DNA of 64,000 nt from Parachryseolinea silvisoli (lineage in GTDB: Bacteria > Bacteroidota > Bacteroidia > Cytophagales > Cyclobacteriaceae): positions 1,488,001 to 1,552,000 of the forward strand of contig NZ_JAIOAO010000001.1 of assembly GCF_021190955.1 (NCBI RefSeq). Direction: 5' to 3'. The notes under the pieces were generated by a model. It was not told the origin of the DNA. It made no database searches and saw nothing but the letters and a program-made list of their open reading frames with translations. Made by a program: the position numbers and the translations under genes. Shown piece by piece: positions 27,062 through 35,127 of the stretch (the first letter of the stretch is position 1; every line of letters starts with the position of its first letter).

Positions 27062-27457
27062 TTAGATCTTTGGTGGCTGCCAGACGGCCTTTGCAACGGC
27101 GGGGGTCCAACCACCGCTATAGATAACCCCGGTAATGGTCATGACCAATGCACGCGACGGTATTGTATATACGCGTGTTGCGTCCGGCACGCTCTGTAAA
27201 GAAGCATTGAAGTGATGCACGCGCTTGGAAAACGGTAACTTTTGATGCGCCAGGCTTTTTTTCTTTATGTGGTCTGAGTCTAAATAGTGGAGACTAAGAA
27301 ATTCAAGAAGCGTAATTTTGGGATGGTCGTGGCGGTGTTCTTTAAAATGAGTCCAAATATCAGCAGCATGGGAAAGTTCCGACAGGTTCGTCGACGGCGA
27401 AATGGTTTCCACTACGAAAACGAAGGAAAGTAATATGATTACCAGGCGTCTCACCAT
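27062..27457 (-). CDS. hypothetical exported protein at the head of the ApbE operon
   Basis: The 131-residue protein begins with a hydrophobic segment (MVRRLVIILLSFVFVVETI) and then has His-rich sequence HFKEHRHDHPKITLLEFLSLHY, which could bind metal. The start at 27457 is preferred over an in-frame ATG at 27523 that would precede the signal segment by 22 residues. It ends 84 bp upstream of the thioredoxin gene on the same strand. Family not recognised. Confidence 0.6.
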   Translation of the reverse strand: MVRRLVIILLSFVFVVETISPSTNLSELSHAADIWTHFKEHRHDHPKITLLEFLSLHYLDSDHIKKKSLAHQKLPFSKRVHHFNASLQSVPDATRVYTIPSRALVMTITGVIYSGGWTPAVAKAVWQPPKI

Positions 27458-27843
27458 CTTTCGCGCTATATTCTCAGAACTATTTAACAGAAAAAATCGT
27501 CTTTTATTTTCTATTTGTATCAAAAGACGGGATATTTTTTTTTAAACGTCGTCGTCTACCCGAACGGTAATCCAGGACGAAAGGTTCATCCCAGTCCATA
27601 ACCATAATACGAATAAATTTCCACTGGTGACCTCGCACGCCGGAGAATCTTAATCCATCTACAGAAACATAAACAAACATATCGGAGTGACACCTTTTTA
27701 GTTCTCTTTACTATCGGATCAAGTTGAAACTACCGGAACATCGAGAACATGCTTTTTTGAACTGGCCTGAACTCGATCCTTCAAGCTAAAAAATATGCTC
27801 AAAATAACCCCTTGTCGTCGCTGCCGAAAATCTATTGACATTG
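27458..27843. other. divergent gene-free region, little recognised
   Basis: About 390 AT-rich bp between the ApbE operon (leftward) and the DUF302 operator (rightward). A minus-strand TATGTTTG at 27681-27674 fits the -7 consensus but lies 217 bp from the nearest leftward gene. No island-type operator faces the ApbE operon. Confidence 0.35.
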
Positions 27844-27855
27844 TGATTCTCATCA
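27844..27855 (+). promoter_or_regulatory. FNR/CRP-like operator of the DUF302-DUF892 operon
   Basis: TGAT-TCTC-ATCA is a perfect consensus site 57 bp before the DUF302 ATG. A -7-like TACTTACG (four of six) follows after 25 nt. The sequence around it resembles the site in front of the MBL nuclease (41051-41062), sharing GTGATTCT and ATCATC. Confidence 0.6.
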
Positions 27856-27912
27856 TCGGCACAGGCCCCCGTAATGTGCGTACTTACGCTTATCAAGCAA
27901 CGACTTACCACT

Positions 27913-28383
27913 ATGACTTACTTCTATTCGAGAAACCTAAAAATACCTTTTGACGAAGCAGTTCAAAAGGCGATACAAAGTTTGCAACAACAAGGCTTTG
28001 GGGTCATAACAACCATCGATCTCAAAGAGACACTGAAGCAAAAGTTAAACATCGACTTCAGACAATACCGTATTCTCGTAGCATGCAATCCCCACTTTGC
28101 GTACAAAGCGATAAGCCTTGAATCGCATATTGGGCTTATGCTCCCCTGCAACGTCGTAGTCCAGGAACATGAAAACGGAGAAATTGAAGTGTCCGCGATT
28201 AACCCGCTCGAAACCATTGATAAAACCACCATTACTCCGCAGCTAACGGCAATCGCCGAGGAAGTAAGCAATAGCTTGCGCGCCGCAGTCGACAACCTGC
28301 ATCGCACAAAAACTCAACCCGACCAACCCGATGCCTTGCCCACCGAGCGACAGTCAGAAATGGCTGCACCCGTACACGGCTGA
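27913..28383 (+). CDS. DUF302-domain protein (copy 1)
   Basis: The 156-residue protein is a single DUF302 domain: FDEAVQKAIQSLQQQGFGVITTID, FRQYRILVACNPHFAYKAI and GLMLPCNVVVQEHENGEIEVSAINP with one conserved Cys. The ATG at 27913 matches the start of the second copy at 42614 (MTFYSRKL). DUF302 proteins are often linked to sulfur or oxygen stress, but no reaction is known. It is followed by DUF892 after 110 bp. Confidence 0.85.
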   Translation: MTYFYSRNLKIPFDEAVQKAIQSLQQQGFGVITTIDLKETLKQKLNIDFRQYRILVACNPHFAYKAISLESHIGLMLPCNVVVQEHENGEIEVSAINPLETIDKTTITPQLTAIAEEVSNSLRAAVDNLHRTKTQPDQPDALPTERQSEMAAPVHG

Positions 28384-28493
28384 CGTAAACAAAAATACAG
28401 GTCGTACATGGCGGCACGATCAATTAAAGAACTGGACCTATCATATCTCACGTTTCATTTTCAGCCCTATATTTCTTATACAAAGAAAATACC

Positions 28494-29015
28494 ATGGACA
28501 AACCAATAAAAACCCTGCAAGATGCACTGACCTACCAAATTCAAGGTCTTTTACAGGCAGAGCGCAAAGTTGGCGAAGCTTTTAAGACGTTCAGTCCGTA
28601 CATCAGCTCCGCCGAGGTGAAGGAATTAACAGGGGCATATGTCAGGAATACCGACAATGTCACGTGCAAGCTTGACCGGGCCTTTAACTACCTCATGACT
28701 GAGCCCGTCTTCCGGAAGAATGAAATTGTCGATAAGATGATTGATGAAACCGAGTATCTGCTGACATACACGGCTCCATCCTACCTAAAGGATATCGTCA
28801 TGATCGGGTGCCTGGAAAATATTAATGCTTATAAAGCCAGTGCGCTTCAAACGGCCTACCTCATGGCGATAGAACTGGAACTCGACACCGTGGCGGATTT
28901 ACTACAGCAAATTCTGAGTTGGGAACTTGTGACGAGCAAGCAGCTCACTGATCTTTCCATACATGAATTCAACAAACTAAACGACTCTGTTAACGTCAAG
29001 GGCGATTTGCAGTAG
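28494..29015 (+). CDS. DUF892 (YciE/YciF-like) ferritin-fold protein
   Basis: The 173-residue protein is helical throughout and matches the YciF-like layout: LQDALTYQIQGLLQAERKV, SAEVKELTGAYVRNTDNV, IDETEYLLTYTAPSYLKDIVMIGCLENINAYKASAL and AIELELDTVADLLQQIL. The family has a ferritin-like four-helix bundle and is stress-induced. Not all expected metal ligands are obvious. Its 3' end overlaps the decayed sensor gene on the other strand. Confidence 0.8.
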   Translation: MDKPIKTLQDALTYQIQGLLQAERKVGEAFKTFSPYISSAEVKELTGAYVRNTDNVTCKLDRAFNYLMTEPVFRKNEIVDKMIDETEYLLTYTAPSYLKDIVMIGCLENINAYKASALQTAYLMAIELELDTVADLLQQILSWELVTSKQLTDLSIHEFNKLNDSVNVKGDLQ

Positions 29016-30006
29016 TCCCCTTTACGGTGGTGCCGCTTTCCTCTTCCGCGCGTTTGTGACTGGATAGATCCATGATAGCCGTCAGCAGACAATTGCGATC
29101 GTATAAAGGAACCATGTGCGCATGGATGGATATATAAATCGGCTCACGTCCACGCGGTTGTATGTATACCTCAGTATGTCGTATAGAACGCTCCTCCCTG
29201 CCACAATATCCCTACGTTGCTCGGCATTACGGAAAATACCAAGATCTGCCGCGGTCTTGCGTATGAGCTCCTCGATGCTGTAATTTACAGCGGATGCAAA
29301 GACACTATTGCAATTTAAAATCTTGCCCGTTTCGAATTCACTGATCACAATGGCAATGGGACTTTCATAAAATACTTTCTCAAACAAAGACGTTGCTTCG
29401 TCTGAGCTTCTCTTGTACGCGCACCCGTTTGTTGAAATTATACCAGATCGCAAAGAAAGTTGACACGAGTAGGGCTCCAATGCAAATAAACAACAGTATA
29501 AGGGTACTTCGAAAAGAAGCCGCCCATTTTTCGCTGTCATAATCTTGTCTTCCTAAAAGAACTTCCTCGGTGTTTTTGATCCTCTCGATACGATGTGACA
29601 CGGCATCCCGCAAATTTTCTTTGTTGTTGGATCCCATCAGGACGGAATCAACGTTGATCCAATCCCGTATCACCCGTTCCAGCGAATCGATGCTCGCCTG
29701 TTGCTCAATGTTATCCCGCGTAAAATCTTTTAGATCGTTCAATCGCGTAAACAAGATTCGCTCCGCCTGATCATCACCTTTATATTGGCCATGCTGCGGT
29801 TCTGCCCGGCCGTGTTTCAGTAGCTGGACATCTTTATACGCGGCCGAAATTGCATCAACTTTTCCTATTACGCGGTGGGTGTGGTCAACCCAATCTACAG
29901 CCTCCCGGATTTCCAGGTTGTCCCGGTAACACACGGATCCAAGAATAGCAATGGCAGTAATCAACGATATAAATAACAAGCCTAAAACGGCTTTGAAAGA
30001 AATCAT
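28996..30006 (-). pseudogene. CHASE3-like/PAS sensor protein, two frameshifts and no output domain
   Basis: The first frame (30006 to about 29405) encodes a membrane segment, a CHASE3-like helical sensor with a second membrane segment (STLILLFICIGALLVSTFFA), and a HAMP-like end RVQEKLRRS. A shift near 29400-29406 leads to a PAS domain: LFEKVFYESPIAIVISEFETG, NYSIEELI. A second shift, one G missing in the C-run 29194-29196, leads to IRHTEVYIQP, YISIHAHMVPLYD and LLTAIMDLSSHKRAEEE, then a stop at 28998. No kinase domain follows, so I consider the gene inactive unless it only senses. Confidence 0.65.
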
Positions 30007-30089
30007 AAGTAGCGATACTTAAATAGCAAGATACCATCGGGCGCGCTCGCACCCCACGACGTTTGTCACCTCCTGGAAGACATGCATGG

Positions 30090-31340
30090 TTAGCGGGGCT
30101 CCGCCGCAACGGCTACGGCAGATTTTTCTATTGACGGCCATAGCCCACGTCTCTTACCCCGGAGACGGAACTCCAGGTCAGCGAGCACATTCATATAATT
30201 CATGAACGCTTCATATGGCGACCTGTATGGGCTGAAGTATTGATGAACACCACCGTCCGGGCCGCCTTTTGTTGACATGTAATAAAAATGATCACTTGTC
30301 TGTAAGTGTCGATAGTCTTTAGTCAAGGCCATGTCGTCCTTTTCCATAACCAAATCCTGAAACCTATACAGTGTTTCGAAGGCGTCGCGTTGCATGTCAT
30401 TGCCTAACCAGGCCGACAGGTCGCGGGCCTGGTCTGCCCACGATGACGCCCCGACACACTGTACCACCGGCCCGGCGGGCATCAAATCACACAAAGCCGA
30501 GGGAGTAGCAAACATGAACCGGCCAGATCGTTGCAGCGCTAAAATAAATTCCTGCAGGAATGTAAAAATACCCGAACTGTGCTTCTGATGCTCACCGAAC
30601 GTCTCATAGTCCAGCGCCAAACAAACCAGCTTTTCATGTGCCGGAAGACGATCGATCCAAGATGCAAACTTTTTGCCGGTGAGCGGCCATTCGGCCCAGG
30701 CTTCGTCAGCGTAACGAAACGCGATATCATCGCTCATCCGATGATTTCTTGGAATAAGCGCAAACGACGCCTCCGGGTGCGTGTACAATCCATTCGGCGT
30801 TCTTCCTTGAAGGAAAGCGGGCGCACCTTCGACATACATTCCGGAAAAACCAAGTTCCGATACCAGCTTTCCGATTGCGTCGGAATAGATCAGTTCGGTA
30901 TGGCGAAAAAACGTGGGATCAAAACCGATTACATCCCGGAGTAATTGTTTATGTAGACCGACCTGATGAATAAACTCCTCCTGGCTCTTAAAATAGGCTA
31001 GTGAATGATAATAGGTTTCTCCGAGGAATTCTACCGCCCCGGTATCGGCCAGTTGCCGAAAGCTCAGCAATACCTCCGGTGCATACAGCGCAAACTGCTC
31101 CAACGCTGTACCGGATATGGAGAACGTAACGCGGATATCAGGGTGCCTGGCAATGAGGTTCAACAGCAAAGTGTTTGCAGGCAGGTAACAATCTTTCGCC
31201 ACCTGGCAGACAATGTCCCGGTTGAGATCATCATCAAAATACCTCTGCCCGGAACCTACGTCAAAAAACTGGAATTTCTGCAGTCGACGCGGTTGATGCA
31301 CCTGAAAATACAAATTAAGATAGCGTTGATCCGAGTTCAT
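30090..31340 (-). CDS. glycoside hydrolase family 57 (alpha-amylase-type) enzyme
   Basis: The 416-residue protein shows GH57 conserved regions: YFQVHQPRRL near the N-terminus, VEFLGETYYHSLAYF, FFRHTELIYSD (nucleophile Glu region) and CLALDYETFGEHQ (catalytic Asp region). It is cytoplasmic and probably acts on glycogen or maltodextrin. It overlaps the end of the glycosyltransferase gene by 26 bp; this GT4-GH57 pairing is common in glycogen-type metabolism. Transcription probably starts at the operator upstream of DUF2892 (32275). Confidence 0.85.
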   Translation of the reverse strand: MNSDQRYLNLYFQVHQPRRLQKFQFFDVGSGQRYFDDDLNRDIVCQVAKDCYLPANTLLLNLIARHPDIRVTFSISGTALEQFALYAPEVLLSFRQLADTGAVEFLGETYYHSLAYFKSQEEFIHQVGLHKQLLRDVIGFDPTFFRHTELIYSDAIGKLVSELGFSGMYVEGAPAFLQGRTPNGLYTHPEASFALIPRNHRMSDDIAFRYADEAWAEWPLTGKKFASWIDRLPAHEKLVCLALDYETFGEHQKHSSGIFTFLQEFILALQRSGRFMFATPSALCDLMPAGPVVQCVGASSWADQARDLSAWLGNDMQRDAFETLYRFQDLVMEKDDMALTKDYRHLQTSDHFYYMSTKGGPDGGVHQYFSPYRSPYEAFMNYMNVLADLEFRLRGKRRGLWPSIEKSAVAVAAEPR

Positions 31341-32001
31341 GATAGAGCTGGTTTATGGACGTTGCTGCACGTTTCCAGATGAGTGATTTAGTTTCCCGCT
31401 TGCTGTTGCCGCGTGATGCGTTCGTCAGCACATTGTGCCTAAAAAGATTAATGATCGCATCCGGCAACGCATCGATATCCCCAATTACGGGCACGCCTGC
31501 CTGAACCGCGTCCAGTGGCGTGATGCCAAAGGGGTCTGACACTGACGGCATCACATATACCTGGGTAACGGACAACACCTGACGCATTTGTTCTGCTTTG
31601 AGGAGGCCCGTGAAATGCATCCGGGACGATATCTTCCGATACGCTGCACGCTCCATCATCTGCGGCAGCAGGTCACCTGACCCGGCAACAATAAAGTGTG
31701 CATCAGGAAAACACACCGTGTTTTCACCGATGCTGTATGGCTTTATTTCCGCGGGAACAGCAGTGATCTTTACCGCCGGATTCCACCTTTCTTCGGTGAC
31801 CCGTGCCGTGTTTTGAGATGCATCAACCACAACGACCGAAGCATTGATCAATGGGATCGACTCATCACCTCGTGCTTGAGGCACGACAAAAAGAAGTTCA
31901 ACCCGCTGGTCTTTCAAGGCTGTCGCCAGGCATAAACACGCCGTACCAAGTCCACCGGATATATGTGATGGAAACTCCCATCCGAACATCAAACCTCCCA
32001 T
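31315..32001 (-). CDS. GT4-type glycosyltransferase with two internal in-frame deletions
   Basis: The open frame encodes only 228 residues. The start MFGWEFPSHISGGLGTACL and strand ELLFVVPQARGD fit glycogen-synthase-like GT4 enzymes. Near residue 90 the chain jumps from the N-terminal domain to AHFIVAGSGDLLPQM, losing about 180-200 residues including the acceptor cleft and start of the donor domain. Near residue 174 PVI runs directly into DIDALPDAI, losing about 20 more. The donor-site EX7E motif is DPFGITPLD, so both Glu are Asp. The protein is probably inactive although the frame stays open. Confidence 0.7.
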   Translation of the reverse strand: MGGLMFGWEFPSHISGGLGTACLCLATALKDQRVELLFVVPQARGDESIPLINASVVVVDASQNTARVTEERWNPAVKITAVPAEIKPYSIGENTVCFPDAHFIVAGSGDLLPQMMERAAYRKISSRMHFTGLLKAEQMRQVLSVTQVYVMPSVSDPFGITPLDAVQAGVPVIGDIDALPDAIINLFRHNVLTNASRGNSKRETKSLIWKRAATSINQLYHELGSTLS

Positions 32002-32039
32002 GCATCGTCAGTTTAGTACGACTCACTATGTATTGCGCG

Positions 32040-32222
32040 TTAGTCACGCGTAAAAAACGCCAGAACGACCTTCATCGCGAACAGCATGAGTACCAGAACA
32101 GCCAGGATTACTAATCCTCTGGCGATGGGTCCGGTAATCACCCGACAGGAATAAAATACGACAACCGATACGGCGAGTGTGAGTTTCACTACCGTATCCG
32201 CTGTTTCCAGATTTTTAGTCAT
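32040..32222 (-). CDS. DUF2892-like small membrane protein
   Basis: The 60-residue protein has a short polar N-terminus (MTKNLETADTVVKL) and two hydrophobic helices (about residues 13-30 and 37-57), like the DUF2892/YgaP transmembrane family. The ATG at 32222 gives the family-like start; an earlier ATG at 32246 adds eight residues and lies inside the -7 region. It heads the DUF2892-GT4-GH57 operon and is preceded by a well-placed operator. Confidence 0.7.
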   Translation of the reverse strand: MTKNLETADTVVKLTLAVSVVVFYSCRVITGPIARGLVILAVLVLMLFAMKVVLAFFTRD

Positions 32223-32243
32223 AATCCTCAGCGTTTTGTAATC

Positions 32244-32286
32244 CAAAGGAATACCGCAGCAGCCTAAGAAGCAGTGACGAACGTCA
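32244..32286 (-). promoter_or_regulatory. FNR/CRP-like operator plus -7 box for DUF2892-GT4-GH57 operon
   Basis: TGAC-GAAC-GTCA (32275-32286) is followed on the minus strand, after exactly 23 nt, by TTCCTTTG (32251-32244), five of six matches to TAnnTTTG. The ATG is 21 nt further. Confidence 0.75.
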
Positions 32287-32326
32287 TTGCTTTCGAATAC
32301 ATTCAGCGCGGTTCTTCATCTGATCC

Positions 32327-33388
32327 TTAGATGTGAACTAACTTTTCCAATTTTGCTTTGTTAATGACTTTCAGTCCGTCACCCGAGATTTCGATAAGTC
32401 CTTCATCTTTAAAGTCTGCCAACGTGCGATTCAGCGATTCCGTCGCCGTTCCCACAATGTTCGAAATATCTTTTCGGGCGATTGTAATCAGGCCGTCCTT
32501 TCGATCGCAGGCAAATCGCTCGCCCATCTTTAGCAGCGCATTTGCCACGCGTTGTCGAACAGACTGATACGCGATATCCAGCAACCGCTCCTCGATTTCC
32601 TCCAGATTGTTGGATAGCATTTTAATAAACTTCCGGGCGACATCCTTGCTTGAATAGATTAGGGTGATGAAGTCCATTTTCGGGATGATCGTCACACGAG
32701 CATCTTCGATCACTTCGGCGCTCTCGCTATAAATTTTATCCTCCAGAAGCGGCACAAATCCAAAGAAGTCGCCCTCCTTAAGAATGCCCGTGATCAATTC
32801 TTTTCCGTCGTAGTTCACCTTGTAGGTTTTCACCTGTCCTTTTTCGATAAAGTATAGATCGTTGGGCGTCTGCCCTTCCATAAAAATCAGGTCCTTCCGT
32901 TTGAAAGACCTTACGGGTCTGTTCTCGGACAGTTTCTGGAAATCCCTCAGCTCACGCGTTTTGCTGAAAAATGCGCTAACTTCGGAAGAATTGTTACCGA
33001 AGGCTGTTTTCATCAACTCGCTTTTCTTGAGCCGCATCTCAATAACCTTCAACAAATCTACGCCATCAAAAGGTTTGGTGATGTAGTCGTCTGCACCCAG
33101 ATTCATACCTGCCCGAAAATCACTCTTGTCGGCTTTTGCCGTCAGAAAAATAAACGGTATACTGGCTGTCTCAACATCTTTGTTCAGGATATGCAACACG
33201 CCGTATCCGTCAAGTTCCGGCATCATAATGTCGCACAGAATCAGGTCCGGCTGTAGCCGCTGGGCAAGGTCGACACCAATCTTGCCGTCTGCCGCGTGAG
33301 TAACGTCGTACTTCGCCAGCTGTAAAATGCATGAAATGTTCTCGGCCATTTCCGCATTGTCTTCAATCAAAAGAATTTTGTAATGCAT
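32327..33388 (-). CDS. receiver domain fused to Crp/Fnr-family regulator
   Basis: The 353-residue protein joins a receiver domain (residues 1-120; acidic pocket IEDN, phospho-acceptor Asp53 in LCDIMMPELDG, Thr switch FLTAK, Lys in YITKPF) to a cyclic-nucleotide-binding-like roll (about 150-265) and a Crp-type winged helix (about 275-345). The roll lacks the PRSA cAMP motif. The recognition helix ISNIVGTATESLNRTLADF aligns with the FNR helix ETISR, keeping Glu and Arg that contact TGA. It is therefore the best candidate reader of the TGAY-N4-RTCA sites. Phosphorylation, not a ligand, may control it; the PAS kinase at 38710 is a possible partner (inference). Confidence 0.85.
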   Translation of the reverse strand: MHYKILLIEDNAEMAENISCILQLAKYDVTHAADGKIGVDLAQRLQPDLILCDIMMPELDGYGVLHILNKDVETASIPFIFLTAKADKSDFRAGMNLGADDYITKPFDGVDLLKVIEMRLKKSELMKTAFGNNSSEVSAFFSKTRELRDFQKLSENRPVRSFKRKDLIFMEGQTPNDLYFIEKGQVKTYKVNYDGKELITGILKEGDFFGFVPLLEDKIYSESAEVIEDARVTIIPKMDFITLIYSSKDVARKFIKMLSNNLEEIEERLLDIAYQSVRQRVANALLKMGERFACDRKDGLITIARKDISNIVGTATESLNRTLADFKDEGLIEISGDGLKVINKAKLEKLVHI

Positions 33389-33486
33389 AGGAGGATAAGG
33401 TTTGGGACATTCGTGACCAACAATAGACTACACTAAAGTACTCCGGAATGCCCCGGATGACCCTGAGCCAAGTCATATAAGAAGAG

Positions 33487-33525
33487 TGACTTTTCTCAGG
33501 ATTCGGTCCTTGATGATGCAAATCA
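33487..33525 (+). promoter_or_regulatory. operator pair between REC-Crp gene and Usp gene
   Basis: TGAT-GCAA-ATCA (33514-33525) is a perfect site 69 bp before the Usp ATG at 33595. TGAC-TTTT-CTCA (33487-33498, one mismatch) lies 27 bp upstream of it. Neither has a clear TAnnTTTG box at 23 nt. The location in the divergent region of the regulator gene allows autoregulation. Confidence 0.5.
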
Positions 33526-33594
33526 TTTATTGCGTAAATGCGTGTCATCCCATTCAAATCGGGCAGCCGATAACTTGGTACAAACAATATTCGC

Positions 33595-34440
33595 ATGAAA
33601 AAAATACTGGTACCCTGCGACTTTTCGCCGCCCGCTACAGAGGCGTATACAGTTGCCCTGAACATTGCCGGCCGCTCTCAAGGCGAAATAGTCCTTCTTC
33701 ATGTCGTTACATTACCGACCTTCTACGCGGCTGGATTCGCGGGTGAACCAGCCATATATGACACTGCCTACTATTCGCGCATGGAAACAGACATCAGCCG
33801 AGAGCTTGCTAAATTAAAGACAAAGGGAGAGCAACACCACGTTTCCGTGACGACGGACGTGCAGGTGGGCGGGCTGGTATCCTGCATAACCAAAACCGTA
33901 AAAGAGGAGAACATAGACCTCATTATGATGGGGACTTCCGGAAGTTCCGGCATCGCGGAAATCCTGATCGGCTCGAATGTCGAAAAAGTAGTTCGATTCT
34001 CCCCTGTTCCTGTGCTATCGGTTCGCACAGCCTTCGATTCGACGTCAATTCAGAATATTCTTCTTCCCTCGACGCTAGGTCTGAATCAACACGACTTCAT
34101 GCGCGAACTCAAAAAACTACAACAATTCTTCAACGCTACCATCCATGTGCTACTGGTCAACACACCCGTACATTTTAGACAGAACAGGGATGCCAACCAG
34201 ACGCTGACGGAGTTCGCCCATCATTATCAGCTGACCAACTATAAATTACATTTCAAAAGTTTTTACCAGGAAGAAGAAGGCATCATGACTTTTGCCCATA
34301 CCGAGAAGATGGACCTGATCTCCATGCCGACCCACGCCCGAAAGGGCTTCGCACATTTGTTCAACTCCAGCGTGACAGAAAATATTGTAAACCACATAGA
34401 AAGCCCTATCTGGACATATTGCCTGAAAAAACTGGAATGA
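33595..34440 (+). CDS. tandem-domain universal stress protein
   Basis: The 281-residue protein has two Usp domains: MKKILVPCDFSPPATEAY with MMGTSGSSGIAEILIGSNVEKVVRFS, and a second with a degenerate loop SMPTHARKGFAHLFNSSVTENIV. The second domain has lost the GTHG pattern, which suggests that it no longer binds nucleotide. Divergent from the REC-Crp gene. A shared hairpin terminator follows at 34456. Confidence 0.88.
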   Translation: MKKILVPCDFSPPATEAYTVALNIAGRSQGEIVLLHVVTLPTFYAAGFAGEPAIYDTAYYSRMETDISRELAKLKTKGEQHHVSVTTDVQVGGLVSCITKTVKEENIDLIMMGTSGSSGIAEILIGSNVEKVVRFSPVPVLSVRTAFDSTSIQNILLPSTLGLNQHDFMRELKKLQQFFNATIHVLLVNTPVHFRQNRDANQTLTEFAHHYQLTNYKLHFKSFYQEEEGIMTFAHTEKMDLISMPTHARKGFAHLFNSSVTENIVNHIESPIWTYCLKKLE

Positions 34441-34455
34441 TATAACAAGAAAAAA

Positions 34456-34473
34456 GGCGGAGATTATCCGCCC
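34456..34473. terminator. bidirectional hairpin terminator
   Basis: Inverted repeat GGCGGA-gattaT-TCCGCC with an A-run on its left flank, between the convergent Usp (+) and Hsp20 (-) genes. It can serve the Hsp20 transcript as a rho-independent terminator and probably also the Usp transcript. Confidence 0.6.
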
Positions 34474-34515
34474 TTCTCAAAACCATGAAAACCAGTCGTA
34501 TCCCTATTATTTCTG

Positions 34516-34971
34516 CTAGGAGACAGCTACTTTGTGTACCGGTGCGCCATTTGATTCTTTAGACTTCGGGATCGACACCCGCAGCACGCCATTTTCGTAC
34601 TTGGCATCTACGTTACCCTCCTTGACATTTTCCGGTAATGCGAATGTCCGAATGAAGGAGTTGAAGGAATACTCCTGTCTCGAGTAGCCACCGTGCTTTT
34701 CACTTTTTTCTTCTTTCTTGTCGGCGCTGATTTTAAGCATATGATTCTCGATCACAACATTAAAATCTTTTCGCTCGAGTCCAGGAGCAGCAAGCTCCAG
34801 CGTAAATTCTTTAGGTGTTTCAACAATGTTTGCTGTGGGAACATTTATACCCAAACGCGATGCGAACATATCACTGTCGAGATCAAAAAAATCCCGATCA
34901 ACCAGTGACGAACCAAAGAAATCGGAAAGTAATGAAGGAAGTCCTCCATTTTTTCTAAGTGTTAAGTTCAT
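34516..34971 (-). CDS. Hsp20/alpha-crystallin small heat-shock protein
   Basis: The 151-residue protein has the alpha-crystallin core: VPTANIVETPKEFTLELAAPGLERKDFNVVIENHMLKISA, a KHGGYSRQEYSFNSFIRTFALPENV segment and the closing YENGVLRVSIPK. It is a holdase chaperone of normal length. Its promoter has one of the best operator/-7 arrangements of the window, which parallels the hypoxia control of HspX in the DosR regulon of Mycobacterium. Confidence 0.92.
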   Translation of the reverse strand: MNLTLRKNGGLPSLLSDFFGSSLVDRDFFDLDSDMFASRLGINVPTANIVETPKEFTLELAAPGLERKDFNVVIENHMLKISADKKEEKSEKHGGYSRQEYSFNSFIRTFALPENVKEGNVDAKYENGVLRVSIPKSKESNGAPVHKVAVS

Positions 34972-34995
34972 ATGTGTTTATGTTTTAGTAATAAC

Positions 34996-35038
34996 CAAAA
35001 GTACCCGTGGCCAGAAGGTAGCACGATGACAACCATCA
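34996..35038 (-). promoter_or_regulatory. FNR/CRP-like operator plus perfect -7 box for Hsp20 gene
   Basis: TGAC-AACC-ATCA (35027-35038) lies exactly 23 nt before the minus-strand octamer TACTTTTG (35003-34996), a perfect TAnnTTTG. The Hsp20 ATG is 24 nt further. Confidence 0.8.
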
Positions 35039-35080
35039 GCAATTCGCTGGATTCTCGTCGCCGGGACCAGCGGGCGAACG

Positions 35081-35123
35081 TGACCGCCATCATTCATAGC
35101 CAGCAGCAGTAAGAATATATTGT
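35081..35123 (+). promoter_or_regulatory. FNR/CRP-like operator plus -7-like box for the P-type ATPase remnant
   Basis: TGAC-CGCC-ATCA (35081-35092), then 23 nt, then TATATTGT (35116-35123; four of six matches). The ATG of the remnant is at 35128. The promoter elements look intact although the gene is destroyed. Divergent from the Hsp20 promoter. Confidence 0.6.
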
Positions 35124-35127
35124 ACCT

